From the NCBI GenBank assembly GCA_905192935.1, contig CAJJMX010000025.1:1-13700 (forward strand): a stretch of 13,700 nucleotides of DNA, given 5' to 3'. The notes beneath the pieces are model-generated. The model did not search any database, was not told where the DNA came from, and saw nothing but the letters and a program-made list of their open reading frames with translations. The position numbers and the translations under genes are program-made. Numbering within the stretch: position 1 is the first letter of the stretch; every line of letters begins with the position of its first letter. The stretch comes from an uncultured Mailhella sp. GTDB taxonomy: Bacteria > Desulfobacterota > Desulfovibrionia > Desulfovibrionales > Desulfovibrionaceae. Positions 7,082 through 13,648 of the stretch are shown here, in pieces.

Positions 7082-7536
7082 TGCGTTAAAAAGAGTTTTT
7101 TGGGCAGTCCCATCCGGGAGACATGCGGCACGATATCGTTGCCGGCCGCGGAAACCGGTCCGGGAAAAGGCGGGCAGAAGGGCACGCGTCTTTCCGGTCG
7201 TGCCCCGGACGGGATTTCTGATCCGATGTCGGTGGAGGGCGTACCGTCCGTCTTTCACCTTATGGATCACCGGTCTTCGGCTGTGGGAAGCCGGGGCCGG
7301 TAGGGGAGATATGCCGGAATTTTTCCGTCTCGTTGCCGCAGGACGGCATACAGGGAAGCCGTCCTGCATCAGCGGAGACCTTGCGGCAGGACTTCTTCAG
7401 GCCGACGTCGGACCCGGATATTTGTGTTTCTTCTCCTTTTGCCGGTGGGGAAGAACGAGACCTCTCATGCAGGTCTCAGGCTTCTGCGGCAGATGCCGGG
7501 AACCCGGCGGCAGGGCAGGAGAAGGAACGGCTTTTT
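7082..7536. other. Convergent intergenic region between the ASST-like and alkylsulfatase-like genes
   Basis: About 455 bases with no credible gene. Open frames here are extensions of the antisense frame of the minus-strand gene. Notable structure includes a perfect 10-bp inverted repeat at 7338-7367 (GCAGGACGGC / GCCGTCCTGC, 10-base loop). A 7-bp hairpin lies at 7457-7477 (GAGACCT / AGGTCTC) and a short GCCGGG/CCCGGC dyad near 7495. None has a clean T run on either strand. They may act as bidirectional Rho-linked ends for the two convergent genes. Confidence 0.45.
7338..7367. repeat. 10-bp perfect inverted repeat in convergent intergenic region
   Basis: GCAGGACGGC and its exact reverse complement are separated by ten bases. 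As RNA it would form a strong hairpin on either strand, 171 bases beyond the stop of the minus-strand gene. A third copy of the core word GCAGGAC follows at about 7385. The function is unknown. A transcript-end or processing structure is the simplest reading. Confidence 0.6.
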
Positions 7537-8856
7537 TCAGAGCCTTTCTGCCGCTTCTCTCAGCTGCTGCGCCGTCGTCAGCGTGTAGTTGCGGCCTGTG
7601 GCCGTGAGCATGCTTTCGGCCATGACTTCGAGAGCTTCGGCCTTGAGGAGCAGAAACTCCTTTTTGTCGGGATCAATGGCCAGCAGATGGTCGGCAAGCC
7701 GGGCGGCCCAGGGAGCGTCTCCCTGTTCCAGCGCCGCTTTTGCCTTGCGCTGGAGCGCTCCTTTGCCTCCGGCCATGGCCAGGATGTGCAGCGCCTCTTC
7801 TCTGGGAGTAAAGGCGCTGCAAAGATGCAGAGGATTGCCGTCGAACCAGCCCAGGTACTGGTTGAAGATGTTGCGTACGGTCCAGGCAACATTGCCGTAG
7901 TATTCCTGAAGATAGTCAAGGCTGGCGAGGTGTTCGGGCAGTCTGACCTCTTCGGCAAGCTGGTCCGGCGTCATTCCCGCATTTATGCCGTCGATGGAGG
8001 CATGCAGAACGTATTCGAGAGCTTCGCGGTAGTTGCCGAGAACGGTGTGGACGTGATCTTTGCCGAAGAACGGATCCGTATGCCCCGGGGCCAGCACTTC
8101 TGGTTCAAGAGCATCCATGAGACTGAGGCTCTGGCACCATGACGCAATGTCGCGGCTGCCCGTTCCCCGGACGGGGTAGACGTTGGGGAAGGAACGGTAC
8201 AGATCATCGCCGCAGAAGAGCACCTTTTCGTCGGGGAACCAGACGGAAAGGGCATCCTCGGTTTCACCGGGCGTTGCGAAAAGCCACAGTTCAATGCCCG
8301 CAACGTGGATCACGGTGCTGTCGCCGCTGAAAAAATGATCGGGAGGAACGGCTCCCGTTCTGCCGCTGAATATGGCTCCGCCTGCGCGGGGATAGCGTAC
8401 TGGCGCAATGCCGTTGCAGATGCGCCGCTCCGGCGGCAGCTGAAATCCTCCCTGTCTTGCTCCGCGGGCCTTGAAGACAGGCATGAGACCTGAACGTTCA
8501 AAGGGCGCGGCTTCGGCGCCGAAATTGCTGCGGGCCCATATCGCAGGCTTGTCTCCTTCCTCGAAGAACACCGCTGAGCCTCCCGTGTGGTCTCCGTGTC
8601 CGTGGGTGTAGATGATGGCTTTAATGGGAAGGGTCTCGCGCGGTGCGATTTTTCTGAATTTTTCCAGTGTGCTGCGGGCGCAGTCCTGTATCATGCCGGT
8701 ATCGATGATAATGATGCCGTCCTTGCCGACTATCATGCCGACGTTGGACACGTCTTCGGCCACACTGAGCCAGGCATGCCCGCTGAGCTTGACGATATGC
8801 GCCGTGAGTTCGTCGCGTCTTTTTTCAAGAGCAAGGGTGGCGGGAGATTTGTGCAT
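7537..8856 (-). CDS. Alkylsulfatase-family metallo-beta-lactamase-fold hydrolase, short form
   Basis: A 439-aa MBL-fold enzyme of the SdsA1/YjcS-like alkylsulfatase family, which hydrolyses alkyl sulfate esters to alcohol and sulfate using two zinc ions. The metal motif THGHGDH is at residues 84-90. Further likely ligands are in TPGETE (195-200), GDD (216-218) and APGHT (His259). The alkylsulfatase dimerisation domain is clear. It runs from HASIDGINAGMTPDQLAEEV through YYGNVAWTVRNIFNQYLGWF (319-338), DGNP, AMAGG and a final LR segment. Full-length family members are about 650 aa and end in an SCP2-like domain, which is missing here. There is no signal peptide. The start is ATG at 8856 with GGAGG six bases upstream. 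A longer frame from TTG 8898 would begin inside the operator-like repeat and lacks a ribosome site. It is convergent with the ASST-like gene. The exact substrate is unproven. Confidence 0.88.
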   Translation of the reverse strand: MHKSPATLALEKRRDELTAHIVKLSGHAWLSVAEDVSNVGMIVGKDGIIIIDTGMIQDCARSTLEKFRKIAPRETLPIKAIIYTHGHGDHTGGSAVFFEEGDKPAIWARSNFGAEAAPFERSGLMPVFKARGARQGGFQLPPERRICNGIAPVRYPRAGGAIFSGRTGAVPPDHFFSGDSTVIHVAGIELWLFATPGETEDALSVWFPDEKVLFCGDDLYRSFPNVYPVRGTGSRDIASWCQSLSLMDALEPEVLAPGHTDPFFGKDHVHTVLGNYREALEYVLHASIDGINAGMTPDQLAEEVRLPEHLASLDYLQEYYGNVAWTVRNIFNQYLGWFDGNPLHLCSAFTPREEALHILAMAGGKGALQRKAKAALEQGDAPWAARLADHLLAIDPDKKEFLLLKAEALEVMAESMLTATGRNYTLTTAQQLREAAERL

Positions 8857-8882
8857 GTGGGGCCTCCGTGGAGTGTGGTGAG

Positions 8883-8937
8883 TTTTATTTGATGTCAAAC
8901 TAATAAAATAACTAGTTCGATATCAAATAAAAGTCAA
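8883..8937 (-). promoter_or_regulatory. 21-bp inverted repeat and promoter of the alkylsulfatase-like gene
   Basis: Two 21-base arms, 8883-8903 and 8912-8932, are reverse complements at 18 of 21 positions, with an 8-base AT spacer. Each arm holds its own imperfect 12-base dyad: TTTGATGTCAAA (8888-8899) and TTCGATATCAAA (8916-8927), centres 28 bp apart. On the minus strand a TTGACT hexamer (8937-8932) abuts the repeat as a possible -35, so the presumed -10 lies between the arms. This is the layout of a dimeric or tetrameric repressor operator. No regulator gene is adjacent. The repeat lies 26 bases upstream of the chosen start codon. Confidence 0.65.
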
Positions 8938-9223
8938 GGCTGTTTCCGGCAAGAAAGGGGAAATATTCCGGAGAGCCCCGTGGATGTTGTGTATTTCTGA
9001 GGAGATGCAGCGAAAGCTGGCGTACGGGCAGGCCGGTGAGTATCCGGCACGGGGCCACCACCTTGAACTCGGAATGAGAGGGAAGGAAAAGGACGGTAAG
9101 AAGAAAAGGCGTCACTGTCGCTTCTGCTGTACGACCGCACTGTCCTGTTTTATTCGGACGGCCTTTCGGAAGAGGTGCGTCTGTCCGGTGTGCGAGCGCA
9201 GGGAGGGCGGAAGCAGAAGCATG
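8938..9223. other. Intergenic stretch between alkylsulfatase-like gene and rnj terminator
   Basis: About 285 bases lying upstream of the minus-strand alkylsulfatase-like gene and downstream of rnj. Open frames cross it on both strands. They run into the antisense or shifted frames of rnj and show no family pattern, so I call no gene. No hairpin or repeat of note was seen. Confidence 0.4.
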
Positions 9224-9253
9224 AAAAAGGCCCGGACGGGAAGATCCGGGCCT
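9224..9253 (-). terminator. Rho-independent terminator of rnj
   Basis: Read on the minus strand, a perfect 9-bp stem AGGCCCGGA / TCCGGGCCT with an eight-base loop is followed by TTTT. It starts about 23 bases after the rnj stop codon. Confidence 0.9.
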
Positions 9254-9276
9254 GGAAAAGACGGCATGCACTTGTG

Positions 9277-10959
9277 CTATATCTGCGTGACGATGGGCAC
9301 CACGATGGGGTCGCGTCCGAGAACGTCGCGGAAGAAGCGGCGCAGACTGGAGCGTATGCGGTCGGAAAGCTTGGTGATGTCGTTGGGATTGGTGGACTCG
9401 AGCTGGTCGAGTACAAGGCACTTGGCGTCTTCGAGCAGATGGCTGTACTGCTGCTCGAAAACAAAGCCGCGGGAAATCATTTCCGGGCCGTGCAGCACCT
9501 CGCCGGTTTCTTCGGCAATGACGAGCACCACGGCGACCAGTCCTTCGCCTCCGAGGATGCGGCGTTCCTTGAGCACCATGCGGCCTACGTCGCCCACGCC
9601 CTTGCCGTCCACCATGACGGACTCCACGGACACGGGGTCTTCCATGCGTATGGAGTCGTCAAGGAAGGTGACGGGCTGACCGTCCTCGATGATCTTGATG
9701 TGATCGTGGGTCACGCCGCAATCTTCGGCCAGCCGGGCGTGAAGGGCCAGATGCCGGTACTCGCCGTGTACGGGAATGAAGTACTCCGGCTGCACGGCTC
9801 CGATGATTTCCTTAAGCTCGGAGCGGCAGGCATGGCCCGTGGCGTGCACGGTTCTGTCGGGATTGTGATACACTTCGGCCCCGAGCCGGTAAATCTGATT
9901 GAGCACCTTGGAAATGGCTCTGGCGTTGCCGGGAATCACACGGGAGGACATGATGACCGTGTCTCCCTCATGCAGGGAGAGCTGACGGTGTTCTCCGCGC
10001 GCGATGCGGGCGAGGGCGGAAAGGGCTTCGCCCTGCGTGCCCGTGGCGAGCACGACGGTCTGCCCGGGATCGAGTTCGGGAAAGCCCGCGGCTTCGCTGT
10101 AAAGATTGTCGGGCTGTTCCAGAAGTCCGAGCTCCACGGCCTTTTCGATGTTCGTGGACAGGCTGCGTCCGCTCACGAGCACGGAACGGCCGTATTTTCT
10201 GGCCAGTTCCAGCACGGTGCGTATGCGGCGGATGTGACTGGAGAAGAGGGCGATGATGATGCGCCCCTTCACTTCGGAAAAAATGGCGTCGAGATCGTCG
10301 TGTACCTGCCGCTCCGGCAGGGAGTGTCCGGGATTTTCCACATTGGTGGAGTCGGCCAGAAGAAGACGTATGCCCTTATGTTCGCCTTCGGCGGCAAAGC
10401 GGGAAAAATCGGCGATGGGATCGCAGGCTTCTTCATTGTCGAGAGGCGTGGAGTCGAGCTTGATGTCGCCGGTGTGCAGTATCTTGCCTACGGGCGTTTC
10501 CACGGCCAGGGCATAGCACTGGGGAATGGAGTGGCAGACGGGAATGAAATGGAAGGTGAGATTGCCCAGCGTGACCGAGCTGCGGGCGGGCATGGCCACA
10601 AGTTCCACCCTGTCGAGCAGGCCGTGTTCCTCAAGCTTGTGCTCCACAAGGGCGATGGTGAAGGGGGAACCGTATATGCGTATGCCGCGCAGGCTCTTGT
10701 ACTGAAGCAGCAGCCAGGGCAGGGCGCCTATGTGATCTTCATGGCCGTGGGTGAGCACGATGCCCAGCACCTTTTCGCCCTCGGCAAAAACGGATTCCAG
10801 CCTGGGAATGACGACGTCGACGCCGAGCAGGGCGTCGTCGGGAAACATCAGGCCGCAGTCTATCAGCACAACCCCTTGATCGGTCTGCCATTTCTGGCAG
10901 TTCATGCCGATTTCGCCGAGCCCTCCCAGCGGGGTTATGGTCAGATAAGATTCAGACAT
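9277..10959 (-). CDS. rnj: Ribonuclease J
   Basis: A 560-aa metallo-beta-lactamase/beta-CASP ribonuclease with combined 5'-exo- and endonuclease activity in the family, acting on mRNA turnover and rRNA maturation in the cytoplasm. The N-terminal TPLGGLGEIGMN (9-20) is diagnostic. Metal motifs are THGHEDH (70-76), His143 in VCHS, and Asp165 in HTGD. The beta-CASP region includes LADSTN (201-206), SGRSLSTN (263-270), ATGTQGE (305-311), HATGHACRSEL (372-382) and PVHGEYRH (396-403). Length and domain order are normal for RNase J. ATG 10959 has AAAGGA 11 bases upstream, slightly distant. It is transcribed alone, divergent from mntP, and closed by the terminator at 9224-9253. Confidence is high. 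Confidence 0.96.
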   Translation of the reverse strand: MSESYLTITPLGGLGEIGMNCQKWQTDQGVVLIDCGLMFPDDALLGVDVVIPRLESVFAEGEKVLGIVLTHGHEDHIGALPWLLLQYKSLRGIRIYGSPFTIALVEHKLEEHGLLDRVELVAMPARSSVTLGNLTFHFIPVCHSIPQCYALAVETPVGKILHTGDIKLDSTPLDNEEACDPIADFSRFAAEGEHKGIRLLLADSTNVENPGHSLPERQVHDDLDAIFSEVKGRIIIALFSSHIRRIRTVLELARKYGRSVLVSGRSLSTNIEKAVELGLLEQPDNLYSEAAGFPELDPGQTVVLATGTQGEALSALARIARGEHRQLSLHEGDTVIMSSRVIPGNARAISKVLNQIYRLGAEVYHNPDRTVHATGHACRSELKEIIGAVQPEYFIPVHGEYRHLALHARLAEDCGVTHDHIKIIEDGQPVTFLDDSIRMEDPVSVESVMVDGKGVGDVGRMVLKERRILGGEGLVAVVLVIAEETGEVLHGPEMISRGFVFEQQYSHLLEDAKCLVLDQLESTNPNDITKLSDRIRSSLRRFFRDVLGRDPIVVPIVTQI

Positions 10960-10996
10960 ATTCGGGAGATTCCTTTAATTCTTTTGAGTACACGGC

Positions 10997-11025
10997 ATCG
11001 TACCTCAGACGGCCTTTCTGCACAA
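10997..11025 (-). promoter_or_regulatory. Candidate rnj promoter
   Basis: On the minus strand TTGTGC (11025-11020), a 17-base spacer and TACGAT (11002-10997) form a moderate sigma70-type promoter (3/6 and 4/6 matches). Its -35 is one arm of the palindrome at 11020-11035, whose other arm supplies the -35 candidate for mntP. The leader would be about 30-35 bases. Confidence 0.4.
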
Positions 11026-11035
11026 GCTCTTGTGC
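11020..11035. promoter_or_regulatory. Palindrome shared by divergent rnj and mntP promoters
   Basis: GCACAAG-CT-CTTGTGC is a perfect 7-bp inverted repeat. Its two arms provide TTGTGC in both orientations, one facing mntP and one facing rnj. A protein bound here would cover both -35 regions. A manganese-responsive regulator is an attractive guess because of mntP, but the sequence does not identify the binder. Confidence 0.5.
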
Positions 11036-11057
11036 CTAAGCGGCGGATATGTATAAT
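11030..11057 (+). promoter_or_regulatory. Candidate mntP promoter
   Basis: A consensus TATAAT (11052-11057) is preceded, 16 bases upstream, by TTGTGC (11030-11035), which is the right arm of the palindrome. Transcription would start near 11064, about 20 bases before the GTG start codon. That leaves no room for the yybP-ykoY manganese riboswitch found ahead of many mntP genes. Confidence 0.6.
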
Positions 11058-11083
11058 GCGCCAAACACTACCCGGAGCCTGCC

Positions 11084-11656
11084 GTGAATTTCTTCGCTGT
11101 TTTGGCCATAGCGATTGCCCTGGCCATGGACGCTTTTGCCGTATCGGTATCCGCTGCGGCGTCGCTGCCTGCCGTCACCTGGAGACACTATTTTCGTTTT
11201 TCCTTCCATTTCGGACTGTTTCAGTTTCTCATGCCCGTCATAGGCTGGGCGCTCGGTCTTTCCGTGCGCAGCTACATCGAGGCATGGGATCACTGGGTAG
11301 CCTTTGCTCTGCTTTCCCTCGTGGGGCTGAATATGCTGCGTGAGGCGTTTTTCGGCGAGGAAGAGCAGGCACACGCTTCCGGCGATCCGTCCCGCGGCGT
11401 GCAGCTCATCATGCTGGCCGTGGCCACCAGCATAGACGCCATGGCCGTAGGTCTGTCCTTCGCCATGATAGGCGTTTCGGTATGGTGGCCCGCCGTGGTC
11501 ATCGGCATCGTGTGCGCCGTCGTTACTGCCGCCGGCGTGAAGCTCGGGCGTATCATCGGCGGCTCGGATATCCTCGGCAACAAGGTGTCCGTGCTCGGAG
11601 GGCTGGTACTCATCGGTATAGGCGTAAAAATTCTGTATGAACACGGGGTGTTGTAA
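11084..11656 (+). CDS. mntP: Manganese exporter MntP
   Basis: A 190-aa inner-membrane protein of the MntP (YebN) family, which exports Mn2+ and protects against manganese excess. Six hydrophobic segments are arranged as two related halves. Each half carries the family's acidic motif in a helix, AMDAFAVSVS (Asp16) and SIDAMAVGLSF (Asp118). The hydrophilic loop between the halves (GEEEQAHASGDPSRG, 91-105) is typical. The start is GTG 11084, with GGAG (11074-11077) six bases upstream. No better ATG exists in frame. Length is normal. It is divergent from rnj and 85 bases before pyrK, and could be read through into pyrK because no terminator is obvious between them. Confidence 0.95.
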   Translation: MNFFAVLAIAIALAMDAFAVSVSAAASLPAVTWRHYFRFSFHFGLFQFLMPVIGWALGLSVRSYIEAWDHWVAFALLSLVGLNMLREAFFGEEEQAHASGDPSRGVQLIMLAVATSIDAMAVGLSFAMIGVSVWWPAVVIGIVCAVVTAAGVKLGRIIGGSDILGNKVSVLGGLVLIGIGVKILYEHGVL

Positions 11657-11687
11657 AGCCATTCAGCCATGATGCCGGGGCCATCCC

Positions 11688-11718
11688 TTGACCGGGAATA
11701 AAATCGGATACATATAAA
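11688..11718 (+). promoter_or_regulatory. Weak candidate promoter for pyrK-pyrD
   Basis: TTGACC (11688-11693) is followed by TATAAA (11713-11718) with a long 19-base spacer, or CATATA (11711-11716) with 17. The local AT content rises here in the 85-base gap after mntP. Readthrough from mntP is the alternative. Confidence 0.35.
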
Positions 11719-11741
11719 GAAAAACACTTGCGGAGGCCCCC

Positions 11742-12593
11742 ATGATTTCCCCTGTTCGCACAGAACTGACGGTGACGGACAACGTGCCTTTCGGCCAGCC
11801 TGTGGCCGGTCCTTCAGGCATCTACCGTTTCTACGCGCTCACGCTGGAACGTCCGGCGTGGAAAAGCTGGCATCCCGGCCAGTTCATCATGCTGCGACCA
11901 GTACAGGATGACGACGGAACGACCTGGGCCCGTCCTCTTTCCATCTGCCGGGTGACTTCGCAGAGTCTCGTGCTTTTCTTCCGTGTCGTCGGTCCCGGTA
12001 CCGACAGAATGTCCAGGCTCAAGAGCGGCGACAAGGTCATCGTCTGGGGACCTCTCGGCACCAGCTTTGAAATGAGGCCCGACACGCCTACACTGCTACT
12101 TGCCCGGGGCGTGGGCATGGCTCCCTTTGCCGGCTATGCCGACCTGCATCCGGCTCCGGCCAGTCTCTTCATGCTGTTCGGACACGCTTTGCCGAGCAAC
12201 AATTATCCCACCGATGCCATGGCTGCGCGCATGGAGCTGGAAAACATGCGCGACCGCACGCCCGAGGAGCTCGAGCACTTCAACAGCGTGGTTCGTGAAA
12301 AAATGCGGGAATACAAGGAACACGGCGGCCTGTGTCTTGCCTGCGGCCCCATGCCTTTTCTGAAACGTGTGTGGGAGACCGCCATCGAGCTTGATCTGCC
12401 CACGCAGCTTTCCCTGGAAGAACGCATGGCCTGCGGTACGGGAGCCTGTCTCGGCTGTACCGTCGTCACCTCGAAGCACTGGGCCGATCCCGTGAGGGCC
12501 GGACTTCCCGTGCAGACCTGCACCAGCGGCCCCGTGTTCTGGGCCTCGGACATCGACCTGCATGCCGTTCAGGCGGAAGAAAGGAGTCTGTGA
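11742..12593 (+). CDS. pyrK: Dihydroorotate dehydrogenase B-type electron transfer subunit (PyrK-like)
   Basis: A 283-aa flavin/iron-sulfur protein of the PyrK family, which in class 1B dihydroorotate dehydrogenase passes electrons from the PyrD FMN through a [2Fe-2S] cluster and FAD to NAD+. FAD-binding signatures are WHPGQF (43-48) and RPLSICR (64-70). A glycine-rich turn GVGMAPF (123-129) follows. The cluster ligands are Cys231, Cys236, Cys239 and Cys260 (C-x4-C-x2-C-x20-C, ending TCTSGPVF). CGPMPFLK (201-208) is the usual C-terminal NAD-lobe motif. However, the TDDGS-like segment of well-known PyrK NAD lobes is not found. Instead there is a charged helical stretch (about 157-194). I believe this is a lineage trait of Desulfovibrio PyrK. 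GGAGG (11732-11736) precedes ATG 11742. The stop overlaps the pyrD start by one base (TGATG), implying translational coupling. Confidence 0.88.
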   Translation: MISPVRTELTVTDNVPFGQPVAGPSGIYRFYALTLERPAWKSWHPGQFIMLRPVQDDDGTTWARPLSICRVTSQSLVLFFRVVGPGTDRMSRLKSGDKVIVWGPLGTSFEMRPDTPTLLLARGVGMAPFAGYADLHPAPASLFMLFGHALPSNNYPTDAMAARMELENMRDRTPEELEHFNSVVREKMREYKEHGGLCLACGPMPFLKRVWETAIELDLPTQLSLEERMACGTGACLGCTVVTSKHWADPVRAGLPVQTCTSGPVFWASDIDLHAVQAEERSL

Positions 12594-13510
12594 TGGATTT
12601 GCGTGTATCTCTCGTCGACGGACTTCTGGAACTGAAGAATCCCGTGCTCAGCGCTTCCGGCACCTTCGGCAGCGGTCTTGAGTATCGTCCCTACGGGGAC
12701 ATCGAGCAGCTTGGCGGCATCATCACCAACGGTCTTACGCTGCGTCCGTGCGCGGGCGCGCCCATGCCCCGCATTGCGGAGACGCCGGGAGGCATGCTGA
12801 GCGCCGTGGGAACGCAGAACGACGGCGCGGAGCATTTCGTCAACGTGCTTCTGCCCGAACTTCCGTGGCAGGAGGTGCCCATCATTCCCAATATCAACGC
12901 CTCCAATGTGGACGAGTTTGCCGAACTTGCCGCAATGCTGGCTGCTGAGCGCGGAGTCGCCGCCATGGAAGTGAATCTGTCCTGCCGCAACGATCACCGC
13001 GGAGGACAGCGTTTCTGCCAGAATCCCGTGACGGCCGCGCGCGCCGTGAACGCCGTGAAGCGCGCCGCGGGCACGAAGCCCGTCATAGCCAAGCTTTCTC
13101 CGCAGATCATGGACATCGTGGAGGTGGCCAAGGCCGTGGAGGCCGCCGGAGCGGACATCATTTCCTGCATGGGCACCATTGAAGGCATGGCCGTGGACGT
13201 CGTTTCCCGCAGGCCCATGCTCGGAAGCGTCGTCGGCGGTCTTTCCGGTCCCGCCGTCAAGCCCCTGGCCCTGCGCTGCGTATGGGAGATCGCCCGCGTG
13301 GTTCAGGTGCCCGTCATCGGCGTGGGAGGCGTGCGCTCGGCGCGCGATGTGCTGGAATTCATGCTGGCGGGCGCTCATGCCGTGGCCGTGGGAACGGCCA
13401 ATTTCAGCGACCCCGGGACCATTTTCCGCATCATCCGCGAGCTGCCCGCGCTGTGCGAGGAGCTCGGCATCGACGATCTGGCCTCGTTCCGCGGTTCTCT
13501 GAAGGCGTAG
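12593..13510 (+). CDS. pyrD: Dihydroorotate dehydrogenase family protein (PyrD, class 1B-like) with altered substrate site
   Basis: A 305-aa TIM-barrel flavoprotein of the class 1 DHOD family, normally oxidising dihydroorotate to orotate in pyrimidine synthesis. ATG 12593 overlaps the pyrK stop and has AAGGAG (12581-12586) six bases upstream. GTG 12590 is also in frame but less likely. FMN and fold landmarks are conserved: NPVLSASGTFG (16-26), PRIAETPGGM (59-68), EVNLSC with the catalytic Cys131, KLSP (167-170), GGLSGPAVKP (215-224), GVGGV (243-247) and GTANF (267-271). Several substrate-facing positions differ from the family norm. Asn46 stands where Lys is usual, Ser70 for Asn, Thr74 for Leu, Arg132 for Pro, Gln171 for Asn and Gly194 for the Asn of the INT motif. 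It may be ordinary PyrD with drift, or a paralogue acting on another substrate. The family call is firm and the orotate function is not. Confidence 0.85.
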   Translation: MDLRVSLVDGLLELKNPVLSASGTFGSGLEYRPYGDIEQLGGIITNGLTLRPCAGAPMPRIAETPGGMLSAVGTQNDGAEHFVNVLLPELPWQEVPIIPNINASNVDEFAELAAMLAAERGVAAMEVNLSCRNDHRGGQRFCQNPVTAARAVNAVKRAAGTKPVIAKLSPQIMDIVEVAKAVEAAGADIISCMGTIEGMAVDVVSRRPMLGSVVGGLSGPAVKPLALRCVWEIARVVQVPVIGVGGVRSARDVLEFMLAGAHAVAVGTANFSDPGTIFRIIRELPALCEELGIDDLASFRGSLKA

Positions 13511-13535
13511 TCCGCCGGACGGCGCTGGGAAAAGG

Positions 13536-13556
13536 CGGCAGAGCTGCGCTCTGCCG
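13536..13556 (+). terminator. Hairpin downstream of pyrD
   Basis: A perfect 8-bp stem (CGGCAGAG / CTCTGCCG) with loop CTGCG begins 25 bases after the pyrD stop. No T run follows. It may be a Rho-assisted end or a stabilising 3' structure. An A-rich stretch comes only about 80 bases later. Confidence 0.5.
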
Positions 13557-13648
13557 TGTCCCTGTCGCATGCGGGGCGGGATGTTCAGGTTCGTGAGCGC
13601 GGGGAACGGACGTTGTCCGGACAGCGCGTCGTCAGCAAAAAAATAAAA

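Noticed and set aside
5551..7185. A 544-codon open frame on the minus strand across the ASST-like gene
   Set aside because: It is the mirror of the plus-strand gene's strong codon bias. It has no family motif, is rich in His/Gly/Val as antisense frames are, and lacks a ribosome site.
7333..8142. Plus-strand frame of 269 codons overlapping the alkylsulfatase-like gene
   Set aside because: It is antisense to the dimerisation domain of the MBL enzyme, with no start signal or family pattern.
8857..8898. Longer N-terminus for the alkylsulfatase-like protein from TTG 8898
   Set aside because: The extension would be encoded inside the inverted-repeat promoter region and has no ribosome site, while ATG 8856 has GGAGG at ideal spacing.
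8984..9679. Plus-strand frame across the spacer and the 3' end of rnj
   Set aside because: The part in the spacer is basic and low in recognisable structure, and the rest is antisense to rnj. It also reads through the rnj terminator hairpin.
10960..11083. Possible yybP-ykoY manganese riboswitch upstream of mntP
   Set aside because: The consensus -10 at 11052-11057 leaves a leader of only about 20 bases, and no paired stem architecture is seen.
9175..11343. A 722-codon open frame on the plus strand across rnj and into mntP
   Set aside because: It is antisense to RNase J, which has all its motifs, and it overlaps mntP in another frame. No recognisable domain was seen.
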